Shown here piece after piece: positions 18,089-30,128 of a stretch of 64,000 nt of DNA. The translations under genes were made by a program, and so were the position numbers. The notes beneath the pieces are model-generated. The model had not been told where the DNA came from and did not search any database. It was given only the letters and a program-made list of their open reading frames with translations. Source of the DNA: Pseudoalteromonas amylolytica (GTDB lineage: Bacteria; Pseudomonadota; Gammaproteobacteria; Enterobacterales; Alteromonadaceae). The first letter of the stretch is position 1. Every line of letters starts with the position of its first letter. Where the stretch lies: contig NZ_MKJU01000028.1 in assembly GCF_001854605.1 (NCBI RefSeq), positions 249,727-313,726 of the forward strand, read 5' to 3'.

Positions 18089-18487
18089 CTAGCCTGCAAC
18101 TTGAAAACGTAGTTCCGGTTGGCCTTTAAGGATCAGCGTATTATCTTGCAATAAAATCGGTACTCCTTTTCCCAACATTTTCAGTAAGGTGCGCTCCATT
18201 TTATTGGTTGGTTCATCACAAAGCTTACGAGTCATACCGATATGGTTCACTTTCAATATGCTGTCATTGAGTTGGCCTTCACCAAAAAAACGATTACAGC
18301 CACCGTTACCATTCACTTGCATCGCTTCGATAAAAGTAAGAGAAACCGGACTGGATTTTACAGCTTTCCCAGCAATATGACTGAGCTGCCACTGAGTATG
18401 TTTAAGCTGCGTAGTGTTCACTTTCCCTGTTGATGTGCAGCCAAATAAAAACGCGCTAGTTGCGAATAAAAGTGTAAGGGTTTTCAT
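18089..18487 (-). CDS. META-domain (HslJ-like) lipoprotein
   Basis: This 132-residue protein has a lipoprotein signal peptide: positively charged start, hydrophobic core and lipobox LFGC with Cys at about residue 17. The rest is a META/HslJ-type domain with the typical TQWQLSHIAGKAV opening, the GNGGCNRFFGEG loop and TRKLCDEPTNKME. HslJ-like proteins are outer-membrane-associated proteins linked to heat and novobiocin tolerance in E. coli; the molecular role is unknown. It is transcribed toward the thi riboswitch, and its end is only 34 bp from that element. A TATAAT-like -10 lies about 35 bp upstream of the start. Confidence 0.8.
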   Translation of the reverse strand: MKTLTLLFATSAFLFGCTSTGKVNTTQLKHTQWQLSHIAGKAVKSSPVSLTFIEAMQVNGNGGCNRFFGEGQLNDSILKVNHIGMTRKLCDEPTNKMERTLLKMLGKGVPILLQDNTLILKGQPELRFQVAG

Positions 18488-18544
18488 GTTAAACCATTAA
18501 AAAATGAACTAACGCAATTATACACTTGTAATCGCAAATAGCGG

Positions 18545-18575
18545 CAAAAAATAGCGTAAAATACGCTAAAAATTG
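18545..18575 (-). terminator. Intrinsic terminator after the YbgC-like thioesterase gene
   Basis: The minus strand forms TAGCGTA-TTT-TACGCTA (18552-18568) followed by six T residues, a compact rho-independent terminator. It lies about 20 bp beyond the stop of the thioesterase gene and so separates it from the META lipoprotein gene. A-rich sequence on the other side of the stem could also let it act on the opposite strand. Confidence 0.75.
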
Positions 18576-18593
18576 CTATTGTGACGCAAAACG

Positions 18594-18983
18594 TTATGAA
18601 AACAGGCCTTCAATTTCCTCTGTTAGGAACGGACGACCACGCTCATTAACCGAAGTGCCAGTAACAACAGCGTCCAGCATCAGTTTATCGTCAGACTTTC
18701 TAATGACTTTTTGTACAAATGCAAATTTCAACTTACTTTCTCTATGCACACTCACTTGTACATAAAACTCATCTGCAGGCTTGAGTGAATCTTTAAAATT
18801 CATCTCACAGCGGATCACCACCAGATTAATTTTTTGCTCAGCTAAAAGCGCAAAATCAACCCCCTTAGAGAGCAGAAACTCATGCCTTGCATGTTCTAAA
18901 TAATTAAAGTACACACCGTTGTTTACTATCCCCTGCAAGTCACATTCGTAATCTCGCACTTTAAAATCTACGCTAAATGTCAC
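18594..18983 (-). CDS. YbgC/FadM-like acyl-CoA thioesterase
   Basis: This 129-residue hotdog protein has the 4HBT signature FKVRDYECDLQGIVNNGVYF near the N terminus, with the Asp of the YxxDxxG segment as the likely catalytic residue, followed by YLEHARHEFL. Such enzymes hydrolyse short or medium acyl-CoA thioesters in the cytoplasm. It is a single gene, oriented away from the TonB receptor gene, with a good terminator behind it. It is a different branch of the family from the thioesterase in the biosynthetic cluster. The substrate cannot be predicted. Confidence 0.82.
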   Translation of the reverse strand: MTFSVDFKVRDYECDLQGIVNNGVYFNYLEHARHEFLLSKGVDFALLAEQKINLVVIRCEMNFKDSLKPADEFYVQVSVHRESKLKFAFVQKVIRKSDDKLMLDAVVTGTSVNERGRPFLTEEIEGLFS

Positions 18984-19113
18984 ATTCGCTCCTTAAAAAG
19001 ATCAGTACCATAACCGTAAGTGTCAACGTTATAACACATTTAAACGCTATTTATGTTTTAACCTTGCTGTCATTTGTTAAAATATGCGCAACTCAAATGA
19101 CTAGCAAAAGATT

Positions 19114-21192
19114 ATGATGCCAAAATACTCTCTGTTAAGCGCCAGTATCATTGCGCTACTGTCGCATACTGCTGTGGCTAACGATAATAACCCGATAGAA
19201 ACGATTGAAGTCACAGGAGACTTTAAGCGAGAAAGTTTACAGACCCTCAGCGCCAGCGCCAGCGTGTTAGGTACAGATGCTGTCGTTAATCGCGGGGCAA
19301 ACTATTTGGACCAGCTGCTAAATAGCACTGCAAATATTAACTTCACCGCCGGTGCATCTCGCGGCCGCTTTGTACAAATTAGAGGAGTGGGACTTCGGTC
19401 ACAGTTTGTGGACCCAATTCATCCAAGCGTGGGGATGTTGATAGATAACATTGACTACTCGGGTCTAGGTGGCAGTGCTTTGTTATTTGATGTCGAACAA
19501 ATTGCGATTTACCGTGGTCCTCAAGGCACACGCTTCGGTGCCGATGCAATGGCAGGTATGATTGATGTACAAACACACGCAGTAACCCATGAGCCTGCTC
19601 TAAATGTGCAGCTCGGTGTGGGTAACTACAGTAGCTATGAAGCTGGTATTGCAGCAGGTACATCTCTTAGTGATAGCACCGCCATGCGAGCTAGCTATTA
19701 TCAGCATCAGTCGGATGGCTACACTGACAATGTCTATTTGAATGATGCGACGCAAACTCAAGATGAGCAGGTTGCGCGCATTAAACTTCGTACCCAATGG
19801 AATAGCACGCTGAGCACCGAACTAGTCGCTCATCACATTGACATAGACAACGGCTATGACGCGTTTACCCTAAACAATGATCGTAAAAGTAGTGCCGATG
19901 AGCCAGGTCAAGACAATCAGCAAAGTGATGCTTTTGCCCTGACCACAAAATATTCAGGAGCAGCGCTTTTTGATGTGGCCGTATTGATTAGTGGGCTCAC
20001 AGGCGACACTCTTTATAGTTACGACGAAGACTGGACTTGTAACGATAGCAGCAAACCCACAGTTTGCGCAGCAGGACTTCATCCTTATGGTTACAGCTCG
20101 ACGGATAGTTATCAGCGTGAACATGAGCGTGGCACCTTTGAGTTAACCTTCTCAGATAAAAATAACAATTGGGTAAGTGGCTTATCCGCAAAACGCAAGC
20201 AAGTGGCTTTAACAAGAGCTTATACATGGCAAGCGCAAGACTTTAGTTCGCACTATGATGTCAGCCATTTGGCTCTATTTGGCCAAAAAGTCACTCAGCT
20301 ATCAGATAAAACCGAACTCGTCACTGGATTACGTGGCGAATATTACGACTCCGATTACTTCGATAATAACGGCATTGCTGGTAATACCGATGACTGGATG
20401 TGGGGCGCTAAGGTAGCACTAGAGCACTTTGTTGTCCCACGCACCATGATTTACACCAGTTTATCGCGTGGCTATAAAATTGGTGGAGTCAACGGTCAAG
20501 CGTTGGCACAGGCCAAAGATGAAGGACTAAACATTACCAGTGACAGCTATAACTTTACCCCTGAATACCTGTGGAATCTAGAGTTTGGCGTGAAAGGTAG
20601 CTCAGAAGATAACCGTCATACCGTGCGTGTCAGCGCGTTTTACATGCACCGAGATGATATGCAGGTAAAACGTTCTATTGAAGTAGAGCGCAAGTTTCTC
20701 GAATTTATTGATAATGCGACGCAGGGGCGCAACTACGGTTTAGAAGTTGAAGGCAACTTGCAATACACAGACCGTTTGAATTTAGCTTACAGTGCAGGCT
20801 ATCTAGACACCAAAGTTGAAGGAGACTTCGCTCAACTTACATTAGATGGTAGAGAGCAGGCGCAAGCCCCCCGATACCAGTACTCATTGGCAGTAAACTA
20901 TCAAGTTACTGAGCGACTCTTTGCTGAGGTGTCTGTTGAAGGTAAAGATGATTACTACCACTCGATAAGCCATGATGCCAAAGCAGATAATAGTAACTTG
21001 CTGAACGCCAGTATCAGCTATTATGCCAATAGTTGGTCATTGACAGCGTGGGGAAGAAATCTAGCGGATCAAGACGTTGAAGTACGTGGCTTCAGGTTTC
21101 CAAACAATCCACTGAAAGACTATATTGAGGAAACTTATGTGCAATATGGTGAACCACGCTTGCTTGGCTTAACCTTCAAATATGAATTATAA
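19114..21192 (+). CDS. TonB-dependent outer-membrane receptor
   Basis: This 692-residue protein has a Sec signal peptide (residues about 1-22, ending AVAN) followed by IETIEVTGDF, a TonB-box-like and plug-start segment. The plug domain contains FVQIRGVG and VEQIAIYRGPQGTRFGADAM, and a long beta-barrel follows with repeated amphipathic strands. It should import a siderophore, vitamin or other scarce substrate with energy from TonB. The substrate is unknown. No Fur-type box was recognised upstream. It is the only plus-strand gene in this part of the window. The extreme C terminus reads FKYEL instead of ending in the usual aromatic residue. The start could be either of two adjacent ATGs (19114 or 19117). 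Confidence 0.9.
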   Translation: MMPKYSLLSASIIALLSHTAVANDNNPIETIEVTGDFKRESLQTLSASASVLGTDAVVNRGANYLDQLLNSTANINFTAGASRGRFVQIRGVGLRSQFVDPIHPSVGMLIDNIDYSGLGGSALLFDVEQIAIYRGPQGTRFGADAMAGMIDVQTHAVTHEPALNVQLGVGNYSSYEAGIAAGTSLSDSTAMRASYYQHQSDGYTDNVYLNDATQTQDEQVARIKLRTQWNSTLSTELVAHHIDIDNGYDAFTLNNDRKSSADEPGQDNQQSDAFALTTKYSGAALFDVAVLISGLTGDTLYSYDEDWTCNDSSKPTVCAAGLHPYGYSSTDSYQREHERGTFELTFSDKNNNWVSGLSAKRKQVALTRAYTWQAQDFSSHYDVSHLALFGQKVTQLSDKTELVTGLRGEYYDSDYFDNNGIAGNTDDWMWGAKVALEHFVVPRTMIYTSLSRGYKIGGVNGQALAQAKDEGLNITSDSYNFTPEYLWNLEFGVKGSSEDNRHTVRVSAFYMHRDDMQVKRSIEVERKFLEFIDNATQGRNYGLEVEGNLQYTDRLNLAYSAGYLDTKVEGDFAQLTLDGREQAQAPRYQYSLAVNYQVTERLFAEVSVEGKDDYYHSISHDAKADNSNLLNASISYYANSWSLTAWGRNLADQDVEVRGFRFPNNPLKDYIEETYVQYGEPRLLGLTFKYEL

Positions 21193-21205
21193 AGCCACTA
21201 GAAAA

Positions 21206-21233
21206 TAAAAAAGCGCTCATTGAGCGCTTTTTT
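21206..21233. terminator. Bidirectional terminator between the TonB receptor gene and speD
   Basis: A near-perfect hairpin (AAGCGCTCA/TGAGCGCTT) is flanked by an A-run on the left and a T-run on the right, so it can stop transcription from both converging genes. It lies 14 bp after the receptor stop and 16 bp before the speD stop. Confidence 0.9.
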
Positions 21234-21248
21234 AATGTTCAGAAGTTA

Positions 21249-22058
21249 TCAATCAACTTCTGGCAGATTACGCCCGTAAAACACCTCTTGGATTTCACGG
21301 TCTAGACGTGCTCTGATCTCAGCTTCTTCTTCTTCGCTCAAATCGTCCGTCGTAATGCCGAAAAGATACGTATTTAAGTCGGTCTCTTTTAGCATCATCT
21401 TAGTGTGGAACAAGTTCTCTTGATAAACATTCACATCTAGCATCTGATACGCTTCTTTCGTATCTTCAGTCATATAGTTCTGAATTGAGTGGATTGCATG
21501 ATCAATGTAATGCTTCACACCTGTTACGTCACGCGTAAAACCACGAACACGATAGTCGATTGTTACCACATCCGACTCTAACGAGTGAATTAAGAAGTTT
21601 AACGCTTTTAATGGTGAGATCACCCCACATGTTGATACCTCAATATCAGCACGGAATGTACAAATACCATCATTTGGATGTGCTTCTGGATAAGTGTGCA
21701 CACAAATGTGGCTCTTATCTAAGTGCGCAACCACAGACTCAGGCAAAGGCCCCGGTGTTTCATTGCTATCAAAAGTCTGTTGTTCTACAGGTTCTTCCGA
21801 CACCAGAATAGTCACACTTGCCCCTTGCGGCTCGTAATCTTGACGCGCAATATTCAATACATTTGCACCAATAATATCAACGACGTCTCTTAAAATATCA
21901 GTTAAACGATCCGCACTATACTGCTCATCAATATATTCTAAATATTCTTTACGTTGTTGCTCTGTCTTGGCGTAACAAATATCGTATATGCTAAAGCTTA
22001 AACTCTTAGTTAAGTTGTTAAAGCCATGGAGTTTAATTTTATCAAAGGGCTTGTTCAC
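21249..22058 (-). CDS. speD: S-adenosylmethionine decarboxylase proenzyme
   Basis: This 269-residue protein is very close to E. coli SpeD over its full length: [40 protein letters not shown], and [16 protein letters not shown]. The Ser of KSH is the self-cleavage site that yields the pyruvoyl cofactor. It makes decarboxylated SAM for spermidine synthesis. The start is a GTG at 22058, with AAGG about 10 bp upstream, giving a few extra N-terminal residues compared with E. coli. speE is not next to it. A TATAAA-like -10 lies about 60 bp upstream on the minus strand. Confidence 0.95.
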   Translation of the reverse strand: MNKPFDKIKLHGFNNLTKSLSFSIYDICYAKTEQQRKEYLEYIDEQYSADRLTDILRDVVDIIGANVLNIARQDYEPQGASVTILVSEEPVEQQTFDSNETPGPLPESVVAHLDKSHICVHTYPEAHPNDGICTFRADIEVSTCGVISPLKALNFLIHSLESDVVTIDYRVRGFTRDVTGVKHYIDHAIHSIQNYMTEDTKEAYQMLDVNVYQENLFHTKMMLKETDLNTYLFGITTDDLSEEEEAEIRARLDREIQEVFYGRNLPEVD

Positions 22059-22143
22059 GATAGACCAACCTTCAAACTGTAAATCTGCTTTGCAGAACCA
22101 AAAGTTCGCGGATTTTATACGAAAATCACGCTATGAAAAAGCG

Positions 22144-22557
22144 TTATTTTGCCTCTCTTTCAACAACTTCGTGGCTGTGCGTAATTTCTACTGCCTTATC
22201 AAGCATTAACGCCACCGAACAATATTTTTCAGCAGACAATTGCACCGCTCTAGCAAGGTGTTTTTCCGATACACCGCGGCCAGTAACCACAAAGTGTAGG
22301 TTTATTTTGGTGAATACTCTAGGTGCGGTTTCTGCACGCTCTGCGCTTAGCTTCACTTCGACATGGTCAAAGTCTTGCTTCGCTTTTTTTAATATGCTCA
22401 CGACATCAACGGATGAACAGCACCCAGCCGACATCAGGACCATCTCCATTGGGCTTGGCGCTGCACTATCTGACCCTGCGTCGAAAACCACATTATGCCC
22501 TGAATCAGAATGGCCAATAAATGTATCTCCGTCTACCCACTTTACACTTGCTTGCAT
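22144..22557 (-). CDS. OsmC/Ohr-family protein (YhfA-like)
   Basis: This 137-residue protein resembles E. coli YhfA, an OsmC-family member. It begins MQASVKWVDGDTFIGHSDSG and has the PSPMEMVLMSAGCCSSVDVV segment, in which the peroxidatic-type Cys of OsmC proteins would lie. OsmC/Ohr proteins reduce organic hydroperoxides; the YhfA branch is not well characterised. GAGGTG stands 3 bp before ATG 22557, and the match to YhfA's start confirms this over a longer in-frame reading through the upstream terminator. It lies between speD and the DUF3802-like gene. Confidence 0.85.
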   Translation of the reverse strand: MQASVKWVDGDTFIGHSDSGHNVVFDAGSDSAAPSPMEMVLMSAGCCSSVDVVSILKKAKQDFDHVEVKLSAERAETAPRVFTKINLHFVVTGRGVSEKHLARAVQLSAEKYCSVALMLDKAVEITHSHEVVEREAK

Positions 22558-22574
22558 AAACACCTCAAATAAAA

Positions 22575-22603
22575 CAATAACACCGCCGTTTGGCGGTGTT
22601 ATA
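22575..22603 (-). terminator. Intrinsic terminator upstream of the OsmC-like gene
   Basis: An 11-bp perfect stem (ATAACACCGCC/GGCGGTGTTAT) with a 4-base loop is followed on the minus strand by TGTTTTATTT. It lies 34 bp beyond the stop of the small DUF3802-like gene and should end its transcript. The OsmC-like ribosome binding site follows directly, so some read-through or a promoter inside this short gap is needed for that gene. Confidence 0.8.
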
Positions 22604-22636
22604 AAGCTCATTGCTATCAATTAGCAATTGTTGTTA

Positions 22637-22972
22637 TTAAACGGCCGAGTCAAACATGTTTTTAACTAGACCTGCAAATTCTTCAATAAACTCACGCTGT
22701 TCAACGGTCACCCGCTGCTCTGTGACACTTGAGAGTACTTCTTGTAGGTCATACACAATACCGTCAACCTCACGAACAATCAGGCTGCGTTGCTCTGTTG
22801 TGAGTTCACTGTGTTGCTCACAAATAGATATCACGTTTTCCGCAATAACATCTTCTATGAGTTCCATCACTTTAGGTGCACCAGGCTTAATTTCACCAGG
22901 CTTTTCAAACAAGGCTAAATTTTGCGTCAGATACATGACTAGTTCGTCATAACCTTGTTTATCTAAAACCAT
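22637..22972 (-). CDS. Small acidic protein, DUF3802-like
   Basis: This 111-residue acidic, mostly helical protein (MVLDKQGYDELVMYLTQNLA at its start) has no signal peptide, membrane segment or Cys cluster. It resembles the DUF3802 family seen in Vibrio and Pseudoalteromonas, but I recall this resemblance only generally and the function is unknown. AGGTGG stands 7 bp before the ATG at 22972, which is chosen over the in-frame Met at 22999. The gene is monocistronic, between two terminators. Confidence 0.65.
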   Translation of the reverse strand: MVLDKQGYDELVMYLTQNLALFEKPGEIKPGAPKVMELIEDVIAENVISICEQHSELTTEQRSLIVREVDGIVYDLQEVLSSVTEQRVTVEQREFIEEFAGLVKNMFDSAV

Positions 22973-23061
22973 CTTTATTCCACCTAAGATTTTTAACACA
23001 TCTGCTATAGATTTAAGCAGAAACTCACTCCTAATGCTACTTTTGTCGCTTAGTCGAGCAC

Positions 23062-23089
23062 AAAAAAAGCAGCCTTAGCTGCTCTTTTT
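23062..23089 (-). terminator. Intrinsic terminator after the argD-astA-astD operon
   Basis: The minus strand carries AGCAGC-TAAG-GCTGCT followed by seven T residues, with A-rich sequence before the stem. It lies about 65 bp beyond the astD stop and closes the arginine catabolic operon. Confidence 0.85.
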
Positions 23090-23152
23090 AGGAACAAAGT
23101 ATTAAACTGTATTTTATCCTAAAATACTCTCTAACCCTTTGTAAAATATCTA

Positions 23153-24634
<1,482 letters not shown>

Positions 24635-24640
24635 CTACAA

Positions 24641-25654
24641 TTAGAGTGTTGCGATGCTGACTAGGTCACCATCGACAATGTTCAATGCGTTTGCCACTTC
24701 TGCGCTAATAACGACTTCTTCACTTGCCGCATCAACCTGAAGCTCTGCAACCGTAGCCCGATATTCAGCTAGTTTATCATTTGCAACCATCACAGGGGAA
24801 CCGCCCTGTGCGTTGCCGATACGCGCAGTTTTATTTTGTACCGAGCGAACCGTGCGAATATTGTCAACTTTGGCTTCTACCGTTGGGCCCGCATCAAAAA
24901 TATCTACATAACCATTGAAGGTGAAACCTTCACTCTTTAGTAACTCGATAGCAGGTCTGGTATTGGTGTGTACTTGACCGATAACCGCCTGAGCTTCTTT
25001 GCTTAGTAAGTTTACATAAATCGGGTACTTAGGCATTAACTCAGCGATAAATACCTTTTGGCCAATACCCGTTAAATAATCCGCTGTCGGGAAATCCATT
25101 GAGAAGAAGTGTTCTTCAAGCCATTGCCAAAATGGGCTTTGGCCGTTTTCATCAGACACACCGCGCATCTCTGCAATAACGGTATCCGCAAAGCGATACT
25201 GGTGTTGCTTGATGAATAAGAAGCGAGATTTAGACAGCAACTTTCCATTCAAGCCCTTGCGATAACCATCCTTTAAGAACAATGTGCATAGCTCTGTTGC
25301 GCCAGTGTAATCATTACAAAGCGTGAGAATATCTACCGCTTTATAAACATCTAACGTGCGTGAAGAATGAATAACTTTACTCAGGTGGTAATGATAAAAC
25401 GCATCATCTAAACCCACAGCAGCTTCAATCGCACTTGTCCCGACAACTTCACCTGTTTCGCTATCTTCAAGTACAAATAGATATCCTTCGTCAAAAGGAA
25501 TATCCGTCTGTTTTTGGAAAGACGCTTCTGAACGTGCAATCTTATTTTGCAACAATTCTTCATTTACAGGTAACGAAGTAAAACCATGGCCCGACTCGTG
25601 GGCAATGTTTAAAAGCGCTGGGTAATCGCTTTTTTGGATTGGGCGAAGGATCAT
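24641..25654 (-). CDS. astA: Arginine N-succinyltransferase AstA
   Basis: This 337-residue acyltransferase begins MILRPIQKSDYPALL and has the AstA-family run SKVIHSSRTLDVYKAVDILT followed by GATELCTLFL, and later FPTADYLTGIGQKVFIAELM. It transfers succinyl from succinyl-CoA to arginine, the first step of the AST pathway. Two ATG codons overlap (25657 and 25654); the second matches the family start. It lies 75 bp after argD and 15 bp before astD. One copy is seen, whereas Pseudomonas has paired aruF/aruG subunits. Confidence 0.93.
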   Translation of the reverse strand: MILRPIQKSDYPALLNIAHESGHGFTSLPVNEELLQNKIARSEASFQKQTDIPFDEGYLFVLEDSETGEVVGTSAIEAAVGLDDAFYHYHLSKVIHSSRTLDVYKAVDILTLCNDYTGATELCTLFLKDGYRKGLNGKLLSKSRFLFIKQHQYRFADTVIAEMRGVSDENGQSPFWQWLEEHFFSMDFPTADYLTGIGQKVFIAELMPKYPIYVNLLSKEAQAVIGQVHTNTRPAIELLKSEGFTFNGYVDIFDAGPTVEAKVDNIRTVRSVQNKTARIGNAQGGSPVMVANDKLAEYRATVAELQVDAASEEVVISAEVANALNIVDGDLVSIATL

Positions 25655-25729
25655 CATGAGCCCGCTTACTCCTCAAGTTATAACACTAGACGGTAAATCA
25701 GGACCAAGTATTACTTGGCCCCACCAAGA

Positions 25730-27249
<1,520 letters not shown>

Positions 27250-28425
27250 TTATGAAATTGTTAGTTGTAAGCCATGGAATGAGCATGAAGAGAGCGTTTT
27301 TTGCTCTTCTTTGGTCAATTCTAAGTAAGAAAACCACAACTGAGTTTCATCCGGCTCAATCAAATGTTTGTCCGTCAACAGTAAATACAGCGCATAGCCA
27401 TGGGCCTTCTTTAAAACGGTTGTTAATGGTAGCGGATCGCTTAGCTTTTTATTCGAATTTGGTAAATAACTAACCGCAAACTCTTCCATCGCAGCAGAAA
27501 ATGGCAAGTATCTAAATTCCATCTTATCAATTAGTTGCTGAGTTACTTTTGCTGAGCTTTCTAATAGCAGGTTTCTCAAAAATAACGGGTCCGGACCCAA
27601 CTCTAGCAGGGCTGTATGTAAGTCTTTATGGGCCTTATCTCGCGCTCTACGCACTCGGTCTTGCCAAATTTGTTCATGTGTACGCAAGTACAAACGGGTA
27701 AGCGCCGCCTTACCAATATCTAACATCATCCCTAACGTATACGCATACTGCTCTTTTACACCGTTACTTGGTGCCAACGCTTTAGCAGCAATAGCCGTTG
27801 ACATACTCAAGTCTCGTAGTTTTCGCTTCATCAACGAAAATGGTTCCGTTGAATAAGGTAACCAATGACGCATCGCATATGTGGGTAACACCCACTGTAA
27901 ATTCTCCAATCCTAAATAACGTAACGCCAATGCTGGTGTATCAACCTTTACGGCCATACCTGTTGAACTTTTCTTGCGATATTGAGGTAGGTTCACTAAC
28001 GAAACCAACTCTCGCCCAAGCCACGATATATCATTCACTAACGGTTCTAACCTACCAACCGAAGCAGATTTTACCGCCAGAAGATCGAAAATCGCTGGAA
28101 CACCATCTTGAATGCCCATCACCTCATAATACAGACTGTCTATGTCATTAAGCTGTTTGACAATCGACTCTTCAATCGCTTGATGAATATGTGCACTGGC
28201 TTTGGCAATGTATTTATGATGGCTGGTACTACTCTCTTTACGTTTTGCCGAAGCCGCTATTTCAACTTCCAACATGGTACGCTGTGGGATTTTTTCACCT
28301 AAATTCATTTCCAAGGTGTGAATATATCCAATTTGCTCCTGAGCAAAACTGTGACTAACCAGCAAGTCATGGGCTCGTTCCGTTAGTGCTTGTGCCATCC
28401 TTACATGCTTATTGTCTTCTGTCAT
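27250..28425 (-). CDS. HDOD-domain protein
   Basis: This 391-residue cytoplasmic protein has a central HDOD-type region (about 150-330) with AIFDLLAVKSASVGRLEPLV, LALRYLGLENLQWVLPTYAM and YTLGMMLDIGKAALTRLYL. The last matches the HD-like core but lacks a complete HD metal site. HDOD proteins are linked to signalling and stress responses; no GGDEF or EAL domain is attached here. It lies alone between pabA and the argD operon on the same strand. Target and ligand are unknown. Confidence 0.75.
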   Translation of the reverse strand: MTEDNKHVRMAQALTERAHDLLVSHSFAQEQIGYIHTLEMNLGEKIPQRTMLEVEIAASAKRKESSTSHHKYIAKASAHIHQAIEESIVKQLNDIDSLYYEVMGIQDGVPAIFDLLAVKSASVGRLEPLVNDISWLGRELVSLVNLPQYRKKSSTGMAVKVDTPALALRYLGLENLQWVLPTYAMRHWLPYSTEPFSLMKRKLRDLSMSTAIAAKALAPSNGVKEQYAYTLGMMLDIGKAALTRLYLRTHEQIWQDRVRRARDKAHKDLHTALLELGPDPLFLRNLLLESSAKVTQQLIDKMEFRYLPFSAAMEEFAVSYLPNSNKKLSDPLPLTTVLKKAHGYALYLLLTDKHLIEPDETQLWFSYLELTKEEQKTLSSCSFHGLQLTIS

Positions 28426-28466
28426 AGACTCTCTACCAGCTCACAGTTAGTTGTATAAATAAAAGA

Positions 28467-29048
28467 TTAGAAGTGACGTATAAAGTTATCAAGTAAGCTT
28501 AGACCATGTTCTGTCAAAATGGCCTCAGGATGAAATTGCACCCCTTCCAAGGCCAAATCAGTGTGGCGCATTGCCATTATCTCATCTACATCGTTATTCA
28601 TAGTCTGCGTCCAAGCGGTGATCTCAAAGCATTCAGGCAATGTACGTTTATCGACTATCAATGAATGATAACGGCATACGTTAAGCGGGTTAGGCAACCC
28701 TGCAAACACACCTTTTCCTGTGTGTTGAATGGGCGATGTTTTACCATGCATGACGGTGTGTGCTCTTACCACATCCGCCCCTAGTGCCTGAGCAATAGCT
28801 TGATGGCCCAAACAGATACCGAGTATAGGTATATCACCCTTAAATTGTTCAATTACCGACAACGAGATACCCGCTTCATTTGGTGTGCAAGGACCCGGAG
28901 AGATCACAATATGCTCTGGATTTAGCGCTTTGATTTGTGCAAGGCTAATAGCATCGTTACGCTGTACTAAGACCTCTTGATCCAAACGTTGGAAATACTG
29001 CACTAAGTTATAGGTAAATGAATCGTAGTTATCAATCATTAATAACAT
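28467..29048 (-). CDS. pabA: Glutamine amidotransferase subunit of aminodeoxychorismate/anthranilate synthase (PabA/TrpG)
   Basis: This 193-residue class I glutamine amidotransferase starts [19 protein letters not shown] and has the catalytic Cys in [15 protein letters not shown] and the His-Glu pair in [12 protein letters not shown]. It supplies ammonia to a chorismate-using partner (PabB for folate, or TrpE for tryptophan). Nearness to argD, as in the enterobacterial pabA-argD neighbourhood, favours pabA; dual use cannot be excluded. The start at 29048 has GGAAA upstream and matches E. coli PabA in length, whereas the in-frame ATG at 29060 abuts the trpS terminator. Confidence 0.88.
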   Translation of the reverse strand: MLLMIDNYDSFTYNLVQYFQRLDQEVLVQRNDAISLAQIKALNPEHIVISPGPCTPNEAGISLSVIEQFKGDIPILGICLGHQAIAQALGADVVRAHTVMHGKTSPIQHTGKGVFAGLPNPLNVCRYHSLIVDKRTLPECFEITAWTQTMNNDVDEIMAMRHTDLALEGVQFHPEAILTEHGLSLLDNFIRHF

Positions 29049-29060
29049 AGAAATTTCCAT

Positions 29061-29085
29061 AAAAAAGCCAGGCGCAAGCCTGGCT
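29061..29085 (-). terminator. Intrinsic terminator after trpS
   Basis: GCCAGGC-TTGC-GCCTGGC is followed by TTTTTT on the minus strand, 18 bp beyond the trpS stop. The T-run ends almost at the start of pabA, so pabA is expected to have read-through or a promoter within or just before this stem. Confidence 0.9.
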
Positions 29086-29102
29086 AACTACAATACAATA
29101 AG

Positions 29103-30107
29103 TTATGGACGAGGGATAAAGCCTACCGCATCATATACAGCCTTTAATGTTTGCTGTGCACGCACGCTCGCCTTTTCTGCACCTTGTCGCATAATATTAT
29201 CTAGAAGAGTACGGTCTTCACGAATAGCTCTAAAACGAGCTTGGATCGGCTCAATCATCGCAACCACAGCGTCAGCCGTGTCTTTTTTCAAGTGACCGTA
29301 CATTTTGTCTTCATACTCAGGCACCAACTCTTCAACTGAACGTTTTGTAGCAACAGACAGCAAAGTTAGTAAGTTTGAAACACCTGGCTTTTCATCTCTG
29401 TCAAAGTAGATACGGGCCTGTTCATCCGAGTCAGTTACTGCTTTTTTTAGCTTTTTCTCAATTTTCTTTGGCTCATCCAAAAGCATGATAAACGCATTTG
29501 GATTGTCATCTGATTTTGACATTTTCTTTGATGGGTCTTGCAGACTCATCACCCTAGCACCAAGGTCAGGTATGTAAGGCTCGGGTATCTTAAATACCTC
29601 ACCATAGAGGTTGTTAAAGCGGGTTGCGATATCTCTGGTTAGCTCCAAATGCTGCTTTTGATCTTCGCCAACAGGCACCTGATCAGCTTGATACAACAAA
29701 ATATCCGCCGCTTGTAATACAGGATAAGAAAACAGACCAACATTGACGTTATTTGCGTGTTTAGACGATTTATCTTTAAACTGCGTCATGCGGTTCAACT
29801 CACCCATTTGGGCATAACAATTCAGTACCCACGCTAATTGCGCATGTTCTGGCACTTGTGATTGTACAAACAGCGCCGCTTTTTCAGGATCAATACCACA
29901 GGCTGTGTACAGCGCAATACCATCCAATACGCGCTCTCTCAGCAAATGGGGCTCTTGACGAACAGTGATCGCATGCAAGTCAACTAACATAAAGAAACTT
30001 TCATGATCTTGTTGTAAGTTAAGCCACTGGTTAATGGCACCCACGTAATTGCCTATCGTCATACCACCGGTTGGCTGAATGCCACTTAACACTACTGGTT
30101 TAGTCAT
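29103..30107 (-). CDS. trpS: Tryptophanyl-tRNA synthetase
   Basis: This 334-residue class I aminoacyl-tRNA synthetase charges tRNATrp. It has the HIGH-equivalent [14 protein letters not shown], the [19 protein letters not shown] segment of TrpRS, and the KMSKS loop ([11 protein letters not shown]). Its length equals that of E. coli TrpS. It follows gph by 21 bp at the end of a rpe-gph-trpS operon, an arrangement shared with E. coli, and has a strong terminator behind it. Confidence 0.97.
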   Translation of the reverse strand: MTKPVVLSGIQPTGGMTIGNYVGAINQWLNLQQDHESFFMLVDLHAITVRQEPHLLRERVLDGIALYTACGIDPEKAALFVQSQVPEHAQLAWVLNCYAQMGELNRMTQFKDKSSKHANNVNVGLFSYPVLQAADILLYQADQVPVGEDQKQHLELTRDIATRFNNLYGEVFKIPEPYIPDLGARVMSLQDPSKKMSKSDDNPNAFIMLLDEPKKIEKKLKKAVTDSDEQARIYFDRDEKPGVSNLLTLLSVATKRSVEELVPEYEDKMYGHLKKDTADAVVAMIEPIQARFRAIREDRTLLDNIMRQGAEKASVRAQQTLKAVYDAVGFIPRP

Positions 30108-30128
30108 GATGTTCCTTTATTTAATATA

